Position numbers and translations under genes: made by a program. The notes under the pieces are model-generated. The model did no database searches, was not told where the DNA came from, and was given only the letters and a program-made list of their open reading frames with translations. Of a stretch of DNA of 64,000 nt, positions 35,180 through 46,099 are shown piece after piece. Each line of letters starts with the position of its first letter. Position 1 is the stretch's first letter. Origin of the DNA: Posidonia oceanica (taxonomy: Eukaryota; Streptophyta; Magnoliopsida; Alismatales; Posidoniaceae); the NCBI GenBank assembly GCA_037176725.1, contig JAZBRS010000013.1, forward strand, positions 7,939,001 to 8,003,000, given 5' to 3'.

Positions 35180-35530
35180 ACGGGAACGATTCTCCCTCTA
35201 TCTATCATCGATTCTCTGTCCACCACCGCACCACACCGTCAGAGTGTCTCCACTACGTCACACCACTGGAGCATCTCCACCGTGCCACCACACCATCGAT
35301 AGTGTGAGACCTTCCCTGTCCATCTCCATCTGTTCGTCCATCACGGGTTCTCCCTTCGTTAGTCCATCCACCATCGAAGCAACGTGAATGATTCTCCCTT
35401 TGTCCACCACCACGTCACCACACCACCATTACGCCACTGCCCAATGCCGTCAGAGCGTATCCACTACGCCACACCACTGGAGAGTCTCCACTATGCCACT
35501 ACACCACCGACAATGTGACACCTTCCCCGT
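35180..35530 (+). repeat. Degenerate direct duplication inside the hAT element
   Basis: The segment ccgtcagagtgtctccacta (from 35236) through 'gtgagaccttcc' recurs as ccgtcagagcgtatccacta (from 35446) through 'gtgacaccttcc'. 'gattctccct' precedes both copies. It yields Pro/Thr-rich open frames on both strands that I do not consider genes. Confidence 0.7.
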
Positions 35531-35759
35531 TGGAGCTTCTGCACAACAACACCATGCCTTCCACGGTATGTTTTTGTCCCTTTCACCTTCTATTTTTCCT
35601 ATACACAAGAAAGTTGATGTATTTTGCATCAAACTGTGGATTGTTTCATGTTTCTTAAGTATATTATGTTGAGCTTGTTGTCTCGCATGGTAATTGGATT
35701 AGAGTAAAGTAAATATCAATGATATTAATAGAGTTATGATTGATTCTTTCAAATAGGTG

Positions 35760-37310
35760 TGTTAGAGTAAATGGATCCTTATATGGATCTTTGTGTTATC
35801 TATTTATTAAGTTACTTATAGGTTAAGTATGTGTTCTCCTATATATAGGAGATTGTAATCCTTTGTTTTAATTATGTAATATATGATTCTCTTCTTTTCT
35901 AACATGGTATCAGAGCAAAGGTTTTGAAGAAGAGGAAATCCTAGCCGTTATGCCGCCGTTGTCGGCCACGGTCGACGATAGCGGATTCACCAAAAAGTCC
36001 GTACTAGTCTCCTCTTCTTACGTTTGTTGGTGTTTGTTGCTGCTCTTTTTTCCACGTCTAGCGGTGTTGCCACCACTCCAAAAGGGATCAAAAGAAGAAG
36101 GAGAAGACTAGAGTCCTCCGTACTCGTCCGACACGTCACCAGCAAGCTTAACTTGGTCTTCGACACTTACATACTTATATTATTCTTTCCTACAAAGTCT
36201 ACGATTGTATCGTCAAGGTACCCCTTCGAGGTGGAGTATGCCGTGATGCAGAAGTTGTACACTAGCACGATGGTCAGAGGCATATCGGGGATCTGGTCGG
36301 TGATGAAGGACTGAGAGTTTGTGGACAGCCAAAGTGTGTGCTTGATTGTGATCTTGGCCACGTAAGGAACGTCGATGCAGTTGAGGCTCTGGTCGTTGCT
36401 GAGGTCCAACTTGACACAGAGGTTGTAGTGTCTCGTTTGGTCGTACAGGGCCTGAGGTAATCGACGTCGCCCTTGGGGGGGGGGGGTGATGACGAGAATG
36501 AGTAGAAGTGAGAGGATTGTTTCCTCATTGACGCTCCACTCCTCTGCCATCTGCATCGTCAGAAGCGACAACAAGAAATGACAGGCTTCTCTACGGTGTT
36601 GTACAAGGAAGAAGAAGGAGATTGATTAGGGTTTGACTAATATTTGCATTTCAGTCCTAAGTTCTTTTGAAATTGTAAATATTATCAAAAAGACTTTGAA
36701 GTTTCTAATTTACAGGAAAATCCAAGTTTGCTACTGCCTACTTGCTTTATTGGTCACTACTTGCCTACCTTTGTTTGTGCATGGACACGTGTTGCCTATG
36801 TTTCTCTTGTGTCCTTGGATCGTGATGGTGTGTTCGGGAGGTCGATTTGTTGCCATTTGTCTACAATTATGGTTCGTTTGTGTCGTGTTTTGCTGTGATT
36901 CTCTTGTTTGGTGTGTGGATGGGTCTAGGACTGTGTGTGTGCCCTTGGTGTGTTCGTTTCTTCGTATTTGTGTCTTGGACATGTGTTGTCCTCCAATTTT
37001 TGTACTGATTTCGTGAAAATCAGTATGACTAATATGGTCGTGTGCGTATGCATGTTATTGCTGCTACTACTTTCATTCCTTTCAAGTTATATAGTTCTTT
37101 GTCAATAACACAAAGAATCATTATGTAACAAGCTGTGCATGTTAGATGCTCCAGTTTGAGGAGGAATGTTAAAGTAAATGGATTCTTATAGGATTTTTGT
37201 ATTATCTATTTATTAGGTTACTTACAGGTTAAGTATGTGTTCTTCTATATATAGGAGATTGTAATTCTTTGATATGATTGTGCAATATATGATTCTCTTC
37301 TTTCCTAACT
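35760..37310 (+). mobile_element. Small LTR element, second family member, with a different insert
   Basis: LTRs 35760-35904 (tgttagagtaaatgg ... ttctaaca) and 37167-37310, exact target duplication aggtg at 35755-35759 and 37311-37315. Canonical Met-tRNA primer site tggtatcagagc at 35905-35916; polypurine stretch ttgaggaggaa at 37156-37166. Shares its LTR, leader (to about 36010, 'gttgtcggccacggtcga') and 3' region (about 36725-37030, 'cgtgatggtgtgttcgggagg') with 15641-17570. The middle (about 36060-36640) is unrelated to the other copy. No gag or pol. Confidence 0.9.
36100..36574 (-). pseudogene. Probable captured host-gene fragment, weakly PMEI/invertase-inhibitor-like
   Basis: A minus-strand frame reads MAEEWSVNEETILSLLLILV (a signal-peptide-like start), then ALYDQTRHYNLCVKLDLSND, PYVAKITIK and, near the end, CITAYSTSKGYLDDTI. 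The spacing of T..Y..C near the N-terminus and of C...Y further on recalls plant invertase/pectin methylesterase inhibitors, but several expected Cys are missing and I am not certain. The fragment is antisense to the carrier element, like the endoglucanase fragment in the sister element. A (G)11 run interrupts it at 36476-36486. Confidence 0.35.
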
Positions 37311-37549
37311 AGGTGCAAATATCAACTATTATAAATCAATTTGTTATGAAACTAGATAGCATATTGTGATTTTAATTGCATTCATTAGTTGTGTTGTCGT
37401 GTTGATATTGATGATGCTTTTTTAATCCATGTTGTTTCTTTTATTAATTCACGAGATTTATATTTTTTAAAGATTTGAAACACAAATGCTTACCATTTTG
37501 ATCCAATACTTGATTTCGAAGTCCTGTTTAAGGATTTAGGTTTAGGACA

Positions 37550-37860
37550 ATGCTTACTATAAAGATGGACAATGAATTTATTAATGTTGGTGATGATGAT
37601 GATGATGATGATGACAGTGCACTTAGTGTTGGTAATAGAACTCTAGTGGTAACAAATGTAGAAAATGTGGACATTGCAAATGTAGTTGATTCTACTAAGA
37701 ATGTGAGAAAAAGAAGAAAGACTTATGATGTTTGGAAATATATTGAAGAACGAAGGGAACTCAAAAAGATGGAACAATAGTTATCAGTAAGGTGCATGGG
37801 TTGTCGTCAATCTTGGGTGAAGCAAAAATCTGGTGCCACAACACAACTTTAGAGGCATAT
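37550..37860 (+). pseudogene. hAT transposase N-terminus with BED zinc finger, broken
   Basis: ATG at 37550 gives an Asp-rich leader followed by KNVRKRRKTYDVWKYIEE and a stop at 37778. In the same reading after the stop come CMGC and, some 15 residues later, RHIQ, i.e. the C..C...H pattern of a BED finger, with a second stop before RHI. The catalytic region and dimerisation domain are missing. It belongs to the element 34788-38366. Confidence 0.65.
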
Positions 37861-38374
37861 ACAGTTATGGTTGTCGAAGTCTTGTTGTTTAGGAGGAAAA
37901 GGACTTATGGAACCAAATTAGATATTTTGTTTCCTATTTTTTAATGGACATGTTTAAGAACTTGTTGCTTTCAAACTTTTTTCTCATTATTGTGTTTCTA
38001 TTTTTAAAGTATTAATGTATTTTTGAATTTATTTTAGTTCTATTTGATTTTAATTGTTAATTCTAATGGTTATTTGCTGCATAAGTTGTCCTTGTATGAA
38101 TGTATAATAAAGATGTTTTAAACAGGACATCTTAAATAAACAAGCTTAAACGAGCTTGTCAAACTAAACGAGCTTGTTTCGCTCAAATTCGGCTTGATTG
38201 GTTAAATGAGCTTGGGCCAAGTCGAGCCCGAACAACCTATTCACCAAACAAGTCGAGCTTGGTTTTCTTGACTCAAGCTTGAGCCAAGCTTGAACAAGCC
38301 TAATATACAAACAAGCCAAGCTGAGCTGAGGTGTGCTCGGATCGTTCAGCTTGTTTACCACCCTTAACTCCAAC

Positions 38375-41300
38375 AACACTGCCAACATCAACCACCATGG
38401 TTGGCCATGCTCGTCCGTATCAACATCATCCTCTAGGCTATTTTGGCATCCACTTTGAGGTCCGTAACACCATCGCAATCTTCAACAACCTCATCCGACA
38501 TTCCTACATCGTTGGCATGCTCATCGGGTGCCCCAACTCCAAGGATGGAAAGAGAGGGAGAAAGATCAAGAGAGAGGGGGAGGGTGAGAGAGGGAGGGGG
38601 AGAGAGAGAGAGAAAGAAGTGGAGGAGAGAGAGATAGGGAGTGGGTAGTTACGGTTTTTGGATTTTGTGTATATGGGAAGAGGGAGAGAGAAATGGAGGG
38701 TCGTTGGTGGAATTGAATGGTTTCCTAATTAGTTTTAGGGTTTTAAAGTTTAAACCAAATCACGGTGGTTTTTTAGCAAGTGGTTTCTATTTTCATTTGA
38801 TATTGATTGATCTATCAATGATGGATAGACGGATAGGATGTAGTCCTATCTAAGAAGGTTTTGAGGGAAGATGTTCCTCACACACACACATGCACGTGCA
38901 CGCGCGTACAAGGACTTCTGCTTGGGAAAAAGAGACTTGGTGACTTGGAGATTAGCAAAGTAGCCAACTGAAGAATGGAGGGTGTGTCTGAGTGTGTGCA
39001 TTGGGAGGGGAGGAGGGGGGACAGGATGCAACATTGCTTAACAAGACAATGATGTTAAACAAAGGGAGAATCTCCCTTGATATGCTTTTTTCGATTGTCA
39101 AATACCAGAATGTTGGTAGTTTGTATGGCATTCTTGGTTGTCATAATGCAAATGAGTGGGAGAGGAAAAAGTAATCCCCATAGATTTTGGCCTTCCTTGA
39201 GAAAAAAGAATCTTTGATAAAAACACAGACCAATTGTAGATTTTCAGTCATGGCAATCATTAGCATAATGTGAATCAAATGACAGTCAGAGCTCTTGAGA
39301 TGAGGATGATGGAAAGGGCAGAGCATGGTTTAATGTACATTGTAGATATCCAGTAATTCAAATAACACCAACATAACGACAAGTTTGAGGAGAAGCGACA
39401 AACTGACTCGGTACGAGTGAACAGTCAAGTAAACAACACCATTAACAAGTTGATGATAACCAGTTATCTCTGGAAGTTGGTCACGAAGCTTCCAATTTAG
39501 CTCTATGGGTGTTCACATCCGTCCATCAATCAAACTAGTACAGAAACGAAGTTGTAATTCCTTTGAGAAAGAAGGTAACCATGAGAAAAGTAAGTGACTT
39601 AAAGGCTAAGAAAGTAGCATTAGGGGCCAAGATCCTTCATTTCAAACTAACGATGGAGGACTTGCTTAAACAAGACAATGTGAGAGGAGTCACTGCAGAG
39701 ATGATTATATTATCTCCGTATAGCAGAAGTAGTGTGTGATGACATCCAACAGTGTGCACATAGAAGACTAGATTGTATTTGCTAGGTAGTTGGTATAGAA
39801 CTGACCACACTGATAATCTTTTTAAACCTTACAAATGAAGTCCTCGATGCTTAGCTGTTTACCTGAGACCATAAAGTGTGCAACCGAGGTGCCAAACATA
39901 ATTGGAAAAGCATTATTGTGTGCTGCTGTGGTGGCTCGATTGAGGAGTTGGTGGATAAGTTGATGCTATAGAAGTCAGATGGGGGAACACAGCAAAAATT
40001 ACCTTACCTATTTACCATGTTAGAACTTAGAAGTTGGAAAACGTTATATTTATTGTATTGCTAATGAGGTTAAGCGTCATATAATCATATATACATACAT
40101 ACAGGGAGTTTTACTTGGGAAAATTTTGATGAAAGGAAAAAATATAAAATAGGAAATAAAGATGACAATATACATAATATTCTAACAAGATGATTGTGCT
40201 AAGACACTAAAGAAATTAGCATTGTTGGGTGGAAGTAATGCGTGTTTCCACTTGCTTCTTAGCTGTAATTATTTTGTTAACCTGTATGATATGGGTATAT
40301 AAGTCTTAAGTGATCTAAGTGGGCACTAAGCAGACAGAGACAAGATTCAAGTGATCTCAATAATTTCACACGAATCAGAGGCAATTTAATTATTGTTATA
40401 GCTAGCTACTAAAAAATGTAGATTATATTTTGGGCAGGTTATAAAATAGATAGGAGTATTTGGCAAAATATATGGTTATTCTTTTGACAAGTTTGGTTAT
40501 ATCAATGTTAATAGGCAAAGCAAGGTGTGGAGTTTAATGTAAAAGAAGGTAATTGCTATAGATCAATAAATATCTGTTACTGAAAACAGAGATTCAAATA
40601 AGAAAATGAAGATAGATTAAATACTAAGGAAGGAAGAAGATTTCTGATATCCAAAAGTTAGATTATTGGGATTCAAGAGGGCTTCACTAGAAGAAAGTGT
40701 GTCAGTTTAGTTTTCCAACAGCAAAGTATGTCGAAGTGAAAAGTCTGTGAGAACAGACCCAGATTAGCGAACCATCTATTGCCATATGTTGTCCACCAAA
40801 CAGATGGTTCTTTATTATCATACACTAGCATGCTGAAATTTGGCTTTTAGTCATTCAGAACCAAACCAAGGGGAATAGAGGGCTAGTTTTGGAATTTAAA
40901 TTTTCCCTTTGCTTTGGTTTAGCAGAAGCAAATTTGGAGATTTACTGAGGTGTCTGCTTTGTGTTTGCTGCACAAAAAAGATAGTCGGCAAAGGGGCCTA
41001 AACAATAAACACAGAAAACAACAGTCTCCTTTCAGGACTGGGAAGCGTGTGTACGGTTTGCCACTAAACCATGCATCTCATCTTTCCCTAGCTGGATTTT
41101 CCTAGGGAAGTGAGGAAGCGTGGTGTTTTTTAAGCCATGGTTGCCCATACTTGAACTATTAAATTAGTATGGCTGAAAGCATGTTCTTTTAGGCTTTGGA
41201 ACAAGTCAAAGTCTCGCCTGTTGTTGTTGTACCATCAAGCCAATACCATTCTTACATTGGAGGGTTTATATTGGCTTGATGTTAGGTTGTATGTTTAATT

Positions 41301-41553
41301 TTTTGCTGAACTTGCCAGTTTTCTGATATTGTGATCCTTTTCAGGTTCTAATAGGTTCCAATTTCTAACTGTGCCATTGTAGCTGTAATTGCTGAAGGCC
41401 AAGAATCGATATTGGCTTCTTTCATCATATCGACACTATATTAAATATGTGGTTTACTATTTTTTTATTATGTAATAAAATTTTAGCTTCCTACTTGAGC
41501 ACAACTAACCGAGAATTATAGAATCAATGGGCTGACGATTGAGTTCTTTACAG
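38375..41553. other. Distal intron sequence, mostly featureless
   Basis: Contains a purine (GA)n tract (38545-38640), a (CA)n tract (38879-38896), the LTR-like remnant at 40018-40187, and the polypyrimidine/acceptor before exon 2. No host exon recognised. Confidence 0.5.
40018..40187 (-). repeat. LTR-like remnant (Copia type)
   Basis: Bounded by tgttagaac and attctaaca. It is preceded by tttacca, so the minus strand reads ...taaca followed by tggtaa, like the start of a Met-tRNA primer site. A partner LTR was not found; the 39380-40017 side may be decayed internal sequence. Confidence 0.4.
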
Positions 41554-42708
41554 GTATCAAAACGCTTAGAAAAGTTCAAGACAACAATATTCACACAAAT
41601 GAGCATGCTTGCCATCAAACATGGAGCTGTAAACCTCGGTCAGGGCTTTCCAAATTTTGATGGTCCGGAATTTGTGAAAGAAGCAGCAATTGAAGCAATA
41701 AAAGAAGGAAAGAATCAATATGCCAGAGGTTATGGCATTCCTGATCTTAATTCTGCTGTTGCTGAAAGATTCCAAAAGGACACTGGACTTATGGTGGACC
41801 CTGAAAAGGAAGTTACAGTTACATCTGGTTGCACTGAGGCTATAGCTGCCACAATGTTGGGCTTGATTAATCCAGGGGATGAGGTGATAGTCTTTGCTCC
41901 CTTTTATGATTCCTATCAGGCTACTTTGTCAATGGCTGGGGCTAAAATTAGGTCCATAACCCTCCGTCCTCCAGATTTCTCTGTCCCAGTTGATGAGCTT
42001 AAAACTACGTTCTCCAAGAGTACCCGTGCCATAATGATAAACACTCCTCATAATCCCACTGGAAAAATGTTTACTAGAGGGGAGCTTGAGCTGATTGCTG
42101 CTCTCTGCATAGAAAATGAGGCATTGGCTTTCACTGACGAAGTTTATGATAAGTTAGCATTTGAAGCAGAACATATTTCCCTTGCTTCTCTCCCTGGCAT
42201 GTATGAGAGGACTGTGACTCTGAACTCTCTGGGAAAGACATTTTCTTTAACTGGATGGAAGATTGGCTGGGCAATTGCACCCCCACACTTGACTTGGGGT
42301 GTGAGGCAGGCCCACGCCTTCCTCACATTTGCCACACCAACTCCATTGCAATCGGCTGCTTCTGTAGCTCTTCGGGCCCCAGATACATATTATGAGAAGC
42401 TGCAGAAGGACTACATGGCAAAGAAAGCTATATTAGTTGACGGGCTAAAGGCTGTTGGATTTATAGTTTACCCATCAAGTGGAACATACTTTGTTGTGGT
42501 GGATCACACTCCTTTCGGGTTCCAAAATGACATAGAATTTTGTGAATACTTAATTAAGGAGGTGGGAGTGGTTGCCATCCCAACAAGCGTCTTTTACCTC
42601 AATCCAGAGGATGGAAAGAATCTGGTGAGGTTCACCTTCTGTAAAGATGAAGGGACTTTGAGGGCTGCAGTGGAGAGAATGAAAGAAAAGCTTCACAGAA
42701 AAATTTAG
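41554..42708 (+). CDS. PLP-dependent aminotransferase, exon 2 (catalytic part)
   Basis: Class I/II aminotransferase of the At1g77670 type, related to kynurenine/glutamine transaminase and methionine aminotransferases. It transfers an amino group between an amino acid and a 2-oxo acid, and in plants is predicted to be plastidial. From VSKRLEKF it runs 384 residues to TAG. Visible family motifs: NLGQGFPNFDGP; YARGYGIPDL; SGCTEAIAATM; APFYDSY; NTPHNPTGK; TDEVYDKLAF (the Asp that contacts the pyridine nitrogen); NSLGKTFSLTGWKIGW (Schiff-base Lys, about residue 321 if exon 1 is included); and LVRFTFCKDE near the end (carboxylate-binding Arg). The frame is intact and all key residues are present, so it looks functional. 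The preceding ttctttacag is a good acceptor. With exon 1 the protein would be 477 aa. Exact substrate is not predictable from sequence. Confidence 0.93.
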   Translation, partial: VSKRLEKFKTTIFTQMSMLAIKHGAVNLGQGFPNFDGPEFVKEAAIEAIKEGKNQYARGYGIPDLNSAVAERFQKDTGLMVDPEKEVTVTSGCTEAIAATMLGLINPGDEVIVFAPFYDSYQATLSMAGAKIRSITLRPPDFSVPVDELKTTFSKSTRAIMINTPHNPTGKMFTRGELELIAALCIENEALAFTDEVYDKLAFEAEHISLASLPGMYERTVTLNSLGKTFSLTGWKIGWAIAPPHLTWGVRQAHAFLTFATPTPLQSAASVALRAPDTYYEKLQKDYMAKKAILVDGLKAVGFIVYPSSGTYFVVVDHTPFGFQNDIEFCEYLIKEVGVVAIPTSVFYLNPEDGKNLVRFTFCKDEGTLRAAVERMKEKLHRKI

Positions 42709-44291
42709 AGGTCAGTAAAGTAATTGTGAGTTCAATACCAACGCTCTCTTAGTAAAAGTGGATTGAAAACAGAACAGCAGAAAACTTTATAAGCTTTTAT
42801 CTTGCTGGAGGGCAATTTTTTGAGCTAGGTTGGTGATTTCTCTAGTAAGTTCTTAATGTCTGTATTATTGAATTGTAGTAGTACCCATTTTTTTGATATA
42901 TTGAGTTGTGTATTATTGGGGGAAAAGTGAAGATATTTAATGGATGATATCATGCTTACCTTTTTTTTTTTTTAAGTTCTACCCTCAGAGTAGTCGAACC
43001 TGCAACTTCCTAACTAGAATAATAGTTACGTACCGATATATCATGCATACCTTTACTAATTATTTTAAATAAAACATCTGTCTGCTGTGTTCTTTTCAAA
43101 GCCTCCATTAGTCCATATGGGACTGAACTTTCATACCCTGTTCCAGTATCACTTTTCTACCTTCTTGAACTCTATTCTCTTTGTTTTTATTTGTGGGTCA
43201 AACACTCAGCATCAAAGGAAGAGAAAGGGAGAAAAAAAATGATCCACTAAACAAAAATTAATGTAGTCTTCTACAAAACCCGTTCTACAAGGAGCAAGGA
43301 CATTCAAAAACTAATTATCAGCACTCAGCAGTATTATTAGGATGAGTCGTGAAGGTGTGTGCTCTGACCAAACCTTGCAGAAGAGTAATTGCAGTTAGCA
43401 AGAACAATAGGCTTCTTTTCTGCCATTCAAGTTTAGTTGATGGCACATCGGTTACTTTTTAGCAACAAGCACATTCCCACCTCACTATGTCAACCAGTGA
43501 GCAGAAGACCTGTTTAATTCTAGGACCACTACCTCTAGCCACCCAATTCAGCAGGGCAGATTGAGCTACGACCGGTGCCAAATAAACATGATTCTTCAGG
43601 AATCTACTTCCATACACGATGACTTCCAAACTTACAGCAAAAGTTAAAACAAAGAAGCATCCAAATAATGGCCAGCCAATTCAACCTTGATTAAGAAATT
43701 CCGTGTGAAATACATATCCTTCTAAATAATGATCAACACCACTTCCACATTCCTCCAACAAGAATTACATATCCTTTCAGATATACTTCTTTTTTTGGAG
43801 GGTTCAAGCCTTCACATGCACCCAAATAGATATAAAGAGGGGAGTGATCTCATTTCTCATGTACTCACCATAACAGGAACAGACACTAGATGAACATATA
43901 GAATGAGAAGCAATGAGCAGTTGTCTTTCTCAATCCCAGCATAAGATGAAACAACACGCCACCTATGACTCAGATCTGTTCTAATCCCAAGAGTGTCCAA
44001 ATCAGCGAGCTCCAATTCAAACTTGACAAACTTTGAAATAATCCAAAAACAAAACAAAAAACTTCTCTGGAATCCGCTCATCTGAGACATCACTGGAACA
44101 GATGGAGATTTGTTAAATATTTGATGTCTCCCATTTGAAGCAATCACTTGTGTCTTGCTTGGAAGCTTTAATTAACCAAGAAGAAAAAACTTGTGCCTTG
44201 GAAGCATTCAAAAATATTGGAAAGTAGGAATACCTTAAATATTACACTGTCAATACACCGACCTCAATAGTTCTTTGCTTTTTGTTTGCAT
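42709..44291. other. 3' UTR and intergenic sequence
   Basis: The first ~200 bp presumably are 3' UTR of the aminotransferase. Apart from the SINE-like insert at 42963-43037, no feature is supported. Confidence 0.5.
42963..43037 (-). mobile_element. 5'-truncated SINE-like insert
   Basis: On the minus strand it reads ...gcaggttcgactactctgag and then a poly(A) tail. The aggttcgact resembles a tRNA-type B box. The flanks atatcatgcttacctt (42947-42962) and atatcatgcatacctt (43038-43053) form a 16-bp duplication with one mismatch, as expected for target-primed insertion. Confidence 0.6.
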
Positions 44292-44299
44292 ATGTAATG

Positions 44300-45232
44300 G
44301 TGTGATTGGTAAAAAATGATAGGAATGAACTACTCTAATTTTTTTATTTCTCTTTTGCCACTATTCCTATCCGCATCCTATATCCAACTCATATCTACCT
44401 TTTCCTTCTACCTTGTATAATCCTTTTCTTTCGCTTCTCTCCTAAATCATAAACAACACATCCATTACAGTCCACTGGTCGGTCAACACAATCCACCGAA
44501 CAAAAAAAAGTATCACCGTCCACGATCCTCATTGTACCACCACTTTATGATCCCATTAGGTGTGAAAATTACTCCACTGTTGATCACTTATCTTTTTTTT
44601 TCCCTTACTTCGTGTATTTTGTTGGGTTTATTGGTATAATATCATGTTTCATATAATGATCTTGGTGTATACTATTTTTCTTCTGCAAGACATGGTTTTT
44701 GAACTAGATGACATGTTTCAATATAAAATAAGATATAATTCTCTTTTGTGAGACATGATTACATTTTAGTATATAGTACTTCTCTTTCGTGTGACATACT
44801 TCTTAGACTAGGTGATATGATTCATTATGTAATGAGACATGATCATATTCTTAGTATATATTATCTCTTTTACGAGACATGACTATGAGACATAATTCGT
44901 ATATTAAGTGACATGATTCGGTATATAATGTAACATGGTATTATTTAATTAGTGATATGGTTTTACACTTATGAGTTACGATTTTATTTAATGGTTTTAC
45001 ACTATGAGATATGATTCTTAGACTCTTCTACGAGACATGATTCTTGTACTAGGTGACATAATTCAGTGTATATTAAGACATGATTCTCTTCTATGAGACA
45101 TGATTATATTCATTGGGGACAAGGACAAAAGAGGAATAGAAAAGTTAGAATGGTCAATTCTTGCCATTCTCAAATAAATAGTCTAAAGTTGTCAATACCA
45201 ATTATGAATGAAATTTTTTTACCAATCACACA
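44300..45232. mobile_element. hAT-like MITE with internal degenerate array
   Basis: Terminal inverted repeats gtgtgattggtaaaaaat (left) and, reverse-complemented, tgtgtgattggtaaaaaaat (right). Exact 8-bp duplication atgtaatg at 44292-44299 and 45233-45240. The interior (44640-45115) is a degenerate array of gagacatgatt-type units, with variants such as aggtgacatgattc. No protein is encoded. Confidence 0.8.
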
Positions 45233-45240
45233 ATGTAATG

Positions 45241-45923
45241 TCCTAGCATTCAAATTAAAATATTAACTATTGAATAAAATTGAGTTATTCATCAGTCATA
45301 GATTGGAACTCTCCTTTTATAATATCGTAATTATCATATTTTTTGGGATGACCCAAAAAATTGTCAGAATGGGGTCAAAATAGGAAGAGCAAGTGTGGAA
45401 CAAATAAGTTAGAACCTATTTATTGAGATCAAAAGTGATTGTCAACTGAAGCAAAAAAATAAAATAAAAATACAAACGTAATCGTGGATCAGAAAATTGG
45501 TCATGAATTACTGAAGCATAATATCGAACATGCAACAACTCTTCATATAATTGGATTCAATCTGAAACTGGTGACCTGAACTCTTCTAGTATTATACTGA
45601 TTGAGTGAAATTCGCAGATGGTGCTTAACTGATAAGTTCTACGACATGCAGAAAGATACTTTTGTATAAAAAGCATGATTTGTCTATGCTTAACTGATAA
45701 ACCCACTTTAACAATTTATTACAGAAAAACATGGCTACGCATAGGCACGTTTCTCTATTTATTCAAAATTCAACGAGATCATCATCTCGGTAAAGATGTA
45801 AACTGCGAAGCAATGCAACTTGGTTGCTATCACAATGATAACAACCAAAAAAAAAAAAAAGATACGAATGAAAAAGGGTTCTCCTTTTGACTAGGATATA
45901 ATTCTTCACAATAATGACACAGC
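45241..45923. other. Intergenic, no feature recognised
   Basis: AT-rich sequence without a supported gene or repeat. Confidence 0.5.
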
Positions 45924-46099
45924 AGGAACATCTAGATATTTTTTTTTTGCAAACGGTAGGTAAATATATTATATATGAACTTAATTATGAGTACCACTGT
46001 CAAGCCAATCAAAAGAACAAGTAGGATAATAACAGAAACCAAATAAAACAGCCAATCTAGCTGGTTAAAGTCCAAAAAGATAAATATTATAGACATAAG

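Larger units (their letters stand above)
34788..38366 (+). mobile_element. hAT DNA transposon remnant
   Basis: Ends TAGGGCTGTCAAT on the left and (reverse complement) TAAGGGTGGTAAAC on the right. The 8-bp target duplication has one mismatch: actctaac at 34780-34787 and actccaac at 38367-38374. The subterminal parts (34830-34960, 38110-38360) are rich in gctcgactcg/gagcttgg-type short repeats, common in plant hAT ends. A BED-finger remnant lies at 37550-37860; the transposase core is absent. A small LTR element (35760-37310) is inserted inside. Confidence 0.8.
13966..41553 (+). other. Proposed 27.6-kb first intron of the aminotransferase gene
   Basis: Donor CAG|gtatag at 13965/13966 and acceptor ttctttacag|GTATCA at 41553/41554. 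The interval holds at least six separate transposon insertions, three of them nested, and no other host exon that I can recognise. Insertions are in both orientations. If the two exons were not joined, exon 2 would have no start codon: its open frame is closed by TGA at 41533-41535 and contains no upstream ATG. Confidence 0.65.

Noticed and set aside
35097..35672. Thr/Pro/His-rich open frames
   Set aside because: They are produced by a degenerate duplication in the hAT element and have no recognisable domain.
38401..38640. Open frames starting near 38398
   Set aside because: They dissolve into a GA-rich low-complexity tract and no family could be recognised.
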